Source: Porpolomopsis calyptriformis (Eukaryota > Basidiomycota > Agaricomycetes > Agaricales > Hygrophoraceae). From it: 64,000 nt of DNA. Under the pieces are notes generated by a model, which saw nothing but the letters and a program-made list of their open reading frames with translations, did not search any database and had not been told where the DNA came from. Each line of letters starts with the position of its first letter. Position 1 is the first letter of the stretch. Shown piece by piece: positions 56,954 to 64,000 of this stretch. The translations under genes and the position numbers were made by a program. Where the stretch lies: contig OX621170.1 of NCBI GenBank assembly GCA_951640195.1, positions 1,984,001-2,048,000 on the forward strand, given 5' to 3'.

Positions 56954-58561
56954 TTAAGATTCCTTGCGATCGCCAATCCTAAGCTTCCCAGAAACCAGCT
57001 CCATGATCATCATATTCCGAAAATCAGCAACATCAGCCTCTTCCAAAACTGAAGGTATAGCCATACCGTTGACCAGCCACTTGAGATATTGACAGGTATA
57101 CACCCCGCAATCTGTGGACCCTTTTTGTTGCGGCACAGACATATCTGTTTCGCAATTCCACCCAGAGAGATTATAATTCACCTCAGTGGTGAGATAATCG
57201 CTGACAGCCTTTTTCGACACCTGTCAGCATTTAATCAGGAACTCTGTGGCTTGAAAATCTCACTTTAATAATGCCTGCCCGGGTCTTCGCATTTCCACAT
57301 GCAGTCATACTATTATAGAACTCCCAGCGTCGATCCGTGAAGTTCATCCTCAGCAGCAGCCAGTGATTTTGGTTTTGGTTTACGGGGATATAAAGGGACT
57401 TCAAGGTTTCCAACGTCTCATTGATGGAGGACAAAGCAGCTGCATACCATCCACGTTTGACCTTTTGGCCATTCTTGGTAACCTGTCAGATCGATGGAAG
57501 GAAGGAAACGTTTGGGAAAAGGGCTTACCAACTCTACAGAGAGCAACCTTGTTGCGCCACCATAATCCTTGTGGTCTAGGTTTGATACCTGAGGCCAGAA
57601 ATATGTCGATATCAGTTTTACTTCTTTATCCTTATTCTGAGCCCGACAGAGATCGATGTATGAGCCTAGGATAGAGTCATCCAATTCGGCGCCTGGGTTA
57701 AGCTTTTGTAGAGCTTTGTGGTCAATGAGGGAGGTGGAGCGTGGGCATACCAAGGATGGGTCTGCAAGCAGACGTATCCAAGGCATCGTGGAACGCTCTT
57801 CCTTGGAGAAAAAGGCATAGATCGGGGTGTCAACAAATTTCAATGGTTTGTTTGCCTCTTTTACACCAAATAGTTAGTCTTCAACAAGCAGAGAAAACGC
57901 AATGTCTTACCAGCTGCAATAGTACTGCTTGGGCATGCTCGCAAAAACACATGGAATTGCCAGGCGTAAAGTCTTGTCTTTTTCTCTGGGAAGCCTAGGT
58001 GGTCTTTTGAAATTTCTAGCCACCTGGGCAGATAAAGCTGGACACTGGGGGTTTTTAAAGCCCTTTCCCACTCTGCGTGTCAATTAAAATTAAAATCGAA
58101 GCGTGAATAAATATCTCATTACACTCACCGTCCAGAGAGGGTGCAAGCATGCCTTCATCCTTCCAGGCACCATATCTCTTAATGAGTTCCATAAAGTCAT
58201 TGCAGCCCTCTGGGATATGGGTGCATCCACAGAATGTTCGCCATAGCCATGGGGTGAGGACTTCAGGCGAGCGCAAATTATGCCCCTTCACCCCCTTGAA
58301 GTAGTCCTCTATGGCAGCACGCAACTGAGTGTGGTAGTTGTAGTTATGGCTGTACTGGCCAGTAGCACTTGTATGCCAATACATGTAGTGCGCATCAAAG
58401 AGCGCAAGCTCGAATGCTGGGAGGCCATCATCATGCAATTCGCAGCATATCGTGCCTATCCAGATGAAATTATGTCCAAAGGTCCATTTAGTGAACTTGC
58501 TAACGGGGGGGGTTGTCAACTGATTCCAGAGGCTTTCATCGTTGGCGAAAACTTCAGCCAT
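56954..58561 (-). CDS. Ulp1-like C48 cysteine protease
   Basis: The gene starts at or upstream of ATG 58561 (MAEVFANDESLWNQL). Exons give WTFGHNFIWIGTICCELHD, then EWERALKTPSVQLYLPRWLE after a short intron, KFVDTPIYAFFSKEERSTMP, DDSILGSYIDLCRAQNKDKE and the protease core. That core has NQNHWLLLRMNFTDRRWEFY with the catalytic His, then NSMTACGNAK, and after an intron SVPQQKGSTDCGVYTCQYLK with the oxyanion Gln and catalytic Cys (TDCG). It ends at TAA 56954-56956. C48 enzymes process SUMO or related modifiers. The position of the usual catalytic Asp (YxDS) reads Asn (FYNS) here, as in some relatives, so activity is likely but less certain. The N-terminal region is not recognised. Confidence 0.75.
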
Positions 58562-58743
58562 TCCTTAATTCCAGCTTAAGTTGATTCGCGTACACTAACG
58601 GAACCCACACATAAACACTCACCTCACAAAGCGACTCTATGTGAGGCTTCGGGGTTTCCTAGAAATCCTTATAGGACTAGCCACCAGTTCACTTTACTTC
58701 ACTTCTTGCAGCCTTCGTTTGCCTGTCGATTAAATCAAATCAC
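58562..58743. other. Intergenic
   Basis: This is the upstream flank of the Ulp1-like gene, interrupted on its right by a short retroposon. No gene seen. Confidence 0.5.
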
Positions 58744-58900
58744 AACACAACTCATGAAACTCACTGCGTGAGCTAAAGCCCTGGGACAACCCACTTATAA
58801 GGCTGCGAACAAAGTTGCAGAGTTGGTTGTGTATAGTAATATAGAACTAACTAGTGCATCTTAGCGCATACATTTGCTGAATTCAAAAAAAAAAAAAAAA
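58744..58900 (+). mobile_element. Short 3'-end retroposon with poly(A) tail
   Basis: A stretch beginning near AACTCATGAAACTCACTGCG and ending in a run of 16 A (58885-58900) matches in order the last part of the 62.5-63.35 kb retroposon (ACTCACTGCG, AAAGCCC, then TTAGC(G/A)C(A/G)TACG(C/A)TTGC-like words, then poly(A)). AAATCAAATCAC occurs just before it (58732-58743) and again at its end (58898-58909), a possible 12-bp target duplication, but part of that word may belong to the element itself. Probably a severely 5'-truncated LINE or SINE copy. Confidence 0.65.
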
Positions 58901-58967
58901 TCAAATCACGTGAGTCTCTTTTTCCTTAGCGCCGTTACAACAGACTTTTCATACACGATTAGCCGCA

Positions 58968-61900
58968 ATGCCCCATACACAATCAGCGACTAGCAACTTT
59001 CATGGGGATAATTACTCTGATAGTGATTCCTCCCAAGGCAACCCACCCTCTCCGATGAATATCTCCCCGACCCAAGGCCACACAACCAATCAACCTTCAC
59101 CACGCTATACCCCTGAACCCAATGAAGGTGGTTGGAATCCCAACGATTTCCTGAACATCTCACCTTCTCCCAAAATTTCTGCACGCGGCATAGAGTATGA
59201 ACAAACAAACAAACATATCTTTATGTCTCTTTATTAACATATCATCACCAACTAGCATGCAGCCAAATGCCCTCATCCACCAACCACCCCTTACCCAAGC
59301 CACCCAGCCTCCTTCCGATCCTGGCCAAGAGCGCCAAGTAGGTGAACAGACCGACCAGTCGGCTCCATCTCCATCTACCTCCACATCTCGGCCCATTGAT
59401 CTCACGAAAGACAAGGCCGACTCACACAGGTATGTATTGGATCTGATCTGTGGCATAGCATAATGACCCACATTCTGTGGTAGTCTAGAGCCATTGTTGG
59501 CAGCATTGGAACAGGTGCAAGTCGGAAACAAACTAACGCTCGCAACATTTGAAAATACTGGCAACCAAGCCACCGCCCCAGCCCAGCCCATTCGTGCATC
59601 CAAACCCACCGCCCCTGCCAAACCCGCCGCCCGAGCCCAAACCACTGCCCCAGCTAAAACCGCTGCCACCGCCAACCCTGCTGCCCCAGCCAAATCCGCC
59701 CCCCCAGCTAAATCCGCCCCCCCAGCCAAATCCGCCCCCCCAGCCAAATCCACCGCCCCTGCGACACCTGCCGCCCCTGCCAACCCTGCCGCCCCAGCCA
59801 AGGATACAGCTAATCAACCTGCTGCTGTAATGCGCGGCAGTATAGCAGAGAACCAGCCCGAGTTCAATTTCGACCTCGGTGACTTGGCAAACATTCCATG
59901 TACATCATCCTACATTGTTTCTTTGATGAACAGTTGTTGACATTACACACTCTTTTTAAACAAAGCAACCAGCTCGAGCGGAGGCAAGCCAACATCACCT
60001 CCACTTCAGGATGAAAACTTCGGCATTGATCCGATGCTCACAGCATCATCTTCAATCAACAACCATCCGTTGCCTGCATCCTCCCCCTCCCTGGATCCAC
60101 CATCTCAACCCAATGCGAAGCATGTGGGTGCAGAGAGGAGGAGTTCGTCAAGTGGAGCGATGAAAAAACAGACTTCCAACCGTGTGCCCGAGAAGAGGAA
60201 GAGGAAGGCTGCTGCGGGTGGCCGCGCAGTGAAGCGACGGCGCTATGGGTTTCACACGTCAACCTGCATCACGGATGCACTGCCAGGAAACCCTGGCGAA
60301 GACTTTCTCCATTCATTGGAGAACATGGATAAACTGATGTCGGAAACAGCATCATCATCTCAAGATGATGATGAAGCACAAGGCAAGGGGTCGGCAAAGA
60401 TGGTAAGAAGATGGGAGGAAAAATAATTTATTACGAGTCCCGCTAATATGCTGCATGTTTTGGATAGTTTTGCCAATATTGTAGTGATGGTGGGTCATTT
60501 GTGGTATGCAGTGAACCAGGGTGTGGTGTCATGCTGTGTGTTTCCTCGGACTCGACTGCGTGTGTCCAGTGGGATGTTCCTGAGGGAACTCCATGGTACT
60601 GCCTGAGGCATTGTCGCCTCAAAAAAATACTTCCCAAGGTTTGGATCTACTTCATGCAAGACAACACCACTGATTTTCCTTCTTCAGTATACAATCAACT
60701 CACGAATAAAATCATTCTTCCACGGGGGGAGGGTTATAACCCCCCTCCTCTACATCCACATATACACATGTGAGGCAAGAATGGTCAAAGAGATACTAAC
60801 TGCCCCGAATATCGCAGGGCGATTGAAAGACTTTTACAAGCACAAGCAGGATGACCAGGTGAGGGACGTTTCCTCGAATGACCGAGTGATTTAGGCTTAT
60901 GGTATTCTATAAACAGCTCCAGACTATATACGTTTACTTGAATAATGGATGCACTCTCAAAGCATTGCGCTCACAAGCGGCGGAGTGGATAAAGCGATTC
61001 CCGAACTCAGCAGTCCTTGTCGTCCTTGAAGGCCATACTACAGTTCAAACGGGGGAGTTAGTCTACGCATTCCCAGGGGCCAAAACCAACCGCCACGCCC
61101 ACATCACCGAAGTAAGTAGTTGTTGGAGGACTTCATAAGAAGATGCTATCGTCGAACTGGAACTGAACCGGAACCGGTTTCCCCAGATTCTACGCGCTAC
61201 TATGCAGGATGCATACGATCCCGTGTTTATGCAGAACCCATCAATCAAGGGCTTGATTGCCCTGTGCTGTGGGCACACATTTCACCACGAGGGAAGTCTA
61301 CAGTCGTGGAAGTCCCTTGTTGAAAGGTATGCAGGATTTCCCTCTTCCCCTTCCCCTTTGCGACTTCTGCCCAACAATCAATAAACCGTTTTATCCCTCC
61401 TTCTAGTAATATCTTCACTTGGGTCATTGGATTCTCCACAAAGGTGTTATCACCTATCAAAGTCACATCTGCATTGCCGTTATTCGTTGAGCTGGCATTC
61501 CTTCAGCAAGAGAAGAACATGCAGGATGTGGAGGAAGCGCTGCATCGGTCATTTGACCGAGTAGACATCCTCTCACACACACCCGTCCTGCTCATTCGTG
61601 CATGGAAGGGATTGGAATCGGAATCAGGAGGTGACATTTCCGTCACGCAATTCGCGCTCTCCAACGAGGACTGCCCATGGGGATTGGATCCTCCGGCATG
61701 TCCGACATGTGGTGTGGGCTGTTTTGTAACATCAAGCATGCTTGATAAGAAGGGCGATTGGTGCCGCCTTTCATGTGGATTCTGCAAGTCGCGTGTGCAG
61801 AAGGTTCGTCGACCTAACTTTGTACAGGACTGTGACAAAAAGCACTTGCGGCCATACAAGTACTGTATTTTGCCGTTCCCTGTGCCACCTGACGCCTGGG

Positions 61901-62075
61901 CACATGCTAAGTGGAAGGAAGGTGGAAGGAAGAAGGTGGGTGAAACCCAATCAACATGAGTGGTGTGGACCTGCCCATGTATACGACTATATTGTACCAC
62001 ATCTTCCTTTGATACAAGTTGCCTCCTGAGCATGGGGCAGTGTTCGATAGTATCCTCTGTGTGATCAACAGATAA
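58968..62075 (+). CDS. Zinc-finger protein with a possible caspase-like C-terminal region
   Basis: ATG at 58968 gives MPHTQSATSNFHGDNYSDSD. A long low-complexity N-terminus follows over several exons, including an Ala/Pro/Lys tract with 18-bp units (59.69-59.76 kb) and a nuclear-type basic patch (KRKRKAAAGGRAVKRRRYGF). A cysteine-rich finger lies at 60.47-60.63 kb: FCQYCSDGGSFVVCSEPGCG, then CACV, YC, HC, like a PHD or ADD finger. Later exons give TLKALRSQAAEWIKRFPNSA, VLVVLEGHTTVQTGELVYAF and IKGLIALCCGHTFHHEG, whose His then Cys order recalls a caspase-like fold; this is a weak guess. Three more Cys pairs near 61.70-61.80 kb (CPTCGVGC, CRLSCGFC) form a second metal site. The gene ends ILCVINR at TAA 62073-62075 after a last intron. 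Confidence 0.6.
59690..59762 (+). repeat. In-gene 18-bp tandem repeat (PAKSAP)
   Basis: The unit CCAGCCAAATCCGCCCCC repeats about four times in the coding exon, giving Ala-Lys-Ser-Ala-Pro-Pro cycles. It lies in frame (18 bp, six residues), so copy-number change would not break the protein. Confidence 0.8.
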
Positions 62076-62450
62076 GACCTTCCTTTGTTGCAAGTCTGAG
62101 CATCATCTTTTACAAGCTTCTTCCAAGTTCAGTGTGGTAGAGGCCAGCATTTATTGGTCAAAATCTAGTATTTATATATCGGTGGTATGTTGTTCGCAAT
62201 ATGGTATTAGGCCCTGCCTATTCGCCCACACCCATCCTCATTCCCGCCGCTGACTCTGATCCTCGCCTTGCCTGCTCCTTCTCAATCTTTCTCCCCTCCC
62301 GTCATGTATTTGGATAGTATTCTCGGCTACTGCAGCTTAGTAGGCCAAGTCATTGATACTGATTAACTGAACTGGAACTGAACTGTGACTGGAGGCAAAG
62401 AAAGAAAGGAACATTAATCGAAACATTCCTTTCTACAGCCTTTCTACAGA
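62076..62450. other. Intergenic
   Basis: This is the 3' flank of the zinc-finger gene, ending at the left copy of the retroposon target-site duplication. No gene seen. Confidence 0.5.
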
Positions 62451-63365
62451 AATGTGTGTCACGTTGCCCTGGAGTCATTCACTGGGCCGTAGCCAACTAG
62501 GGAGAAAATCCCTGGTTGGGCTCGAGAGGTCAAAATCCATCGCCGGTGGGTCTCTGAGAAAGGCAGAGCGTACCCATCCATGTTGTTACCACGTCGGTGC
62601 AGTGGTTAGTGTCCGTGTGTGTGTGCAGCTGGGTGTGATCCCCACCTGTACCCTTTAGGGAGGTCGTAATGACCAACTCTGCTATTGGACTATACCTAGC
62701 TGGGAGGTCTTTGGACCGCTGGTTTCTTTGCCACACCAATTAGGGAGACTTATGTCAACCTGGTCCAGGTAGTACACCTATAGGGGAGATGCTACATTGC
62801 TGAGGGCCACACACGTCAAGAAGTATTGCCTTACTGCACTCAGGGTGCCCACAAGGGACCCTTTAGACAGGTTACAAATGCGAGAACACATAATACAAGA
62901 GTGCCCGCAATACGACGAACACCAAAACCTCCTCCGGAAAGTATCAAGAAATATCTCACTGCCAGAGATCGTTCATACTCAAACCTGGAGCGTTCACCAA
63001 GACAGGCAGACCCTATGCCAAACCCAAACCCCCCACGTTCGATGAAGAACCCACAGTCCCAGTCCAACAGGATGACGACACAACCGAGGGCAACCTAGCC
63101 CAGGAAGGCCAACCTATGGCCACATCCCCAAATGCCGAAAACGGTGCAACTCCAGCACAATAAGAAAATACCCAACTCAACCCACAAATCACGAGACTCA
63201 CTGCGTCACCCAAAGCCCCAGGGATTGACCCCCTCATATGTATATAAACAAAGTAGCAGGGCTGGTCATAGATAACCAGCCACCACGTCTTAGCACGTAC
63301 GCTTGCTTGTTGCGGTATATAAATGCTGAAATCAAAAAAAAAAAAAAAAAAAATGTGTGTCACGT
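62451..63365 (+). mobile_element. Retroposon with 14-bp target-site duplication and poly(A) tail
   Basis: AATGTGTGTCACGT occurs at 62451-62464 and again at 63352-63365, directly flanking an insertion of about 887 bp that ends in a long poly(A) run (from about 63334). Within it are a tRNA-like head: an A-box-like GTGCAGTGGTTAGTG (about 62597-62611) and a B-box-like GGTGTGATCCCCACC (62632-62646), as in pol III SINEs. After that comes coding sequence resembling the C-terminal end of a non-LTR reverse transcriptase ORF (REHIIQECPQYDEH at about 62.88-62.92 kb, a motif of the Cys/His-type C-terminus). The 3' end matches the 58.74-kb copy. It may be a composite SINE/LINE or a 5'-truncated LINE with an extra head. 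Confidence 0.8.
62597..62646 (+). promoter_or_regulatory. tRNA-like internal pol III promoter (A and B boxes)
   Basis: GTGCAGTGGTTAGTG followed about 20 bp later by GGTGTGATCCCCACC matches the usual tRNA and SINE boxes closely in sequence and order, but the sequence does not fold as a complete tRNA by eye. It lies inside the retroposon. Confidence 0.55.
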
Positions 63366-63439
63366 GAGTCTAAGTTGAAGCCCACTGTGAGTTGCAAAGT
63401 CGTCAAGTACTACCCATTCTTAAAGTGAAATGCTTGTGA

Positions 63440-64000
63440 GAGGAACCCCACAAGTTCCACAACGAATTCATTGACTCATGGCTAACATTAAAGGATTTGC
63501 TACGCAGTAACACATTGTTGGAAGCTTCTGGCATACCGATCCAGACCAACATCCTCCTCCTCCCTCGCCTCCAGGCTGCAATTGACATTGAGCAGCATCC
63601 AGACTATGACCCGACTGAAGGGCAGGCATTTTTGCCCTATAATCAGCCTCCTCCGGTAGGGGATATCTCATATATGATAGAACCCAACGATCTCGATGGT
63701 AAGGCAGAAATATCATAACTATTAAATGAAAACATAACATTCCTATACAGGACATCCAGGAGATACATGCTGGGGAACAAAGAAAGCCAACCTCTTACCA
63801 ATAATCAGAGGTATGAACATACTGGCCAATAAGGGACCAAACCCGCCCCTTTCCCCCCTGCATGTAAGGAAGGGTATTCCCTCTGTCAAAGGTCACCCTC
63901 GAACAACTTCAACTGTCAAGAGGTCAAAGAAATCAAGCCACAAGCATCGCAGGGAGCGACGGCAGGAAGCATCCCTCCACACGATAAAAGTGGGATGCGT
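63440..64000 (+). CDS. Partial unknown gene at the right edge
   Basis: An exon open from 63440 reads FIDSWLTLKDLLRSNTLLEA and DIEQHPDYDPTEGQAFLPYN, with a donor after DLDG at a GTAAGG. The intron ends near 63750 (CTATACAG), and the next exon starts HPGDTCWGTKKANLLPIIRG and stays open to the last base, becoming basic (KRSKKSSHKHRRERRQ). The upstream exon is not visible because a stop precedes 63440, so the gene continues both ways or starts within the window. No family was recognised. It lies just after the retroposon. Confidence 0.5.

Noticed and set aside
59533..59830. Gly-rich and Pro-rich frames opposite or alongside the Ala/Pro tract
   Set aside because: They are frame-shifted or antisense readings of the 18-bp repeat in the zinc-finger gene.
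1..64000. tRNA or rRNA genes
   Set aside because: No complete cloverleaf or rRNA-like sequence was found by eye; only the tRNA-like SINE head at about 62.6 kb is reported.

Overview
The window looks like nuclear DNA of a mushroom-forming fungus (Basidiomycota, probably Agaricomycetes). Genes are split by many introns of about 45-65 nt with GT..AG ends. Conserved eukaryotic genes (XRN1, VTI1, a Mpv17-family gene, mitochondrial Lon, the kinetochore protein Mis13/Dsn1) sit close together. A GH128 glucanase and JmjC, PHD-like, sirtuin and C48-protease-like genes fit that group. I cannot fix genus or order from sequence alone.

Left block (about 1-29 kb) is ordinary housekeeping DNA. It holds XRN1 (-, 1193-6508), a small secreted protein (+, 8815), an ankyrin-repeat protein (-, 9618), a GH128 beta-glucanase with five resolved exons (+, 12236-13427), VTI1 (-, 15646-16585) diverging from a Mpv17/Sym1 gene (+, 16754-17684), a FAR-17a/AIG1-like membrane protein (+, 17874-18927), Mis13/Dsn1 (+, 20319-22396), mitochondrial Lon (+, 22622-26260) and a long coiled-coil protein (-, 26477-29003). 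Decayed material lies between them, including a probable oligopeptide-transporter (OPT) remnant (about 14.1-15.2 kb).

Right block (about 29-64 kb) is different: AT-richer, repeat-rich and full of lineage-specific genes. It opens with a degenerate short-unit repeat (29.66-30.13 kb), then an unknown gene (31.35-33.06 kb), then a 13-unit tandem array whose mean period is about 146.6 bp (33.34-35.26 kb). Next come a very large gene with a C48-protease-like segment whose Cys position reads Thr (-, 35275-40642), a PHD-like gene (+, 40772-42137), a sirtuin (+, 42210-43360), three copies of an unrecognised domain (43.8, 45.5 and 49.4-49.9 kb, one stop-interrupted), a JmjC oxygenase (+, 45467-48146), an inverted pair of F-box-like genes (51.8-54.2 kb), an unknown multi-exon gene (+, 54813-56819), a Ulp1-like protease (-, 56954-58561) and a gene with a zinc finger plus a possibly caspase-like region (+, 58968-62075). 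Two poly(A)-tailed retroposons follow one tail family; one is bounded by a 14-bp target-site duplication.

The most interesting overall signal is the concentration of chromatin- and SUMO-type functions (deacetylase, JmjC demethylase-like, PHD-like readers, two C48-type proteins) in one accessory block beside a nucleosome-length tandem array. Whether this is a functional system, a transposon-like assembly or chance clustering cannot be decided from the sequence alone. Exon joins were made by eye from GT/AG sites and reading frame and should be read as models.
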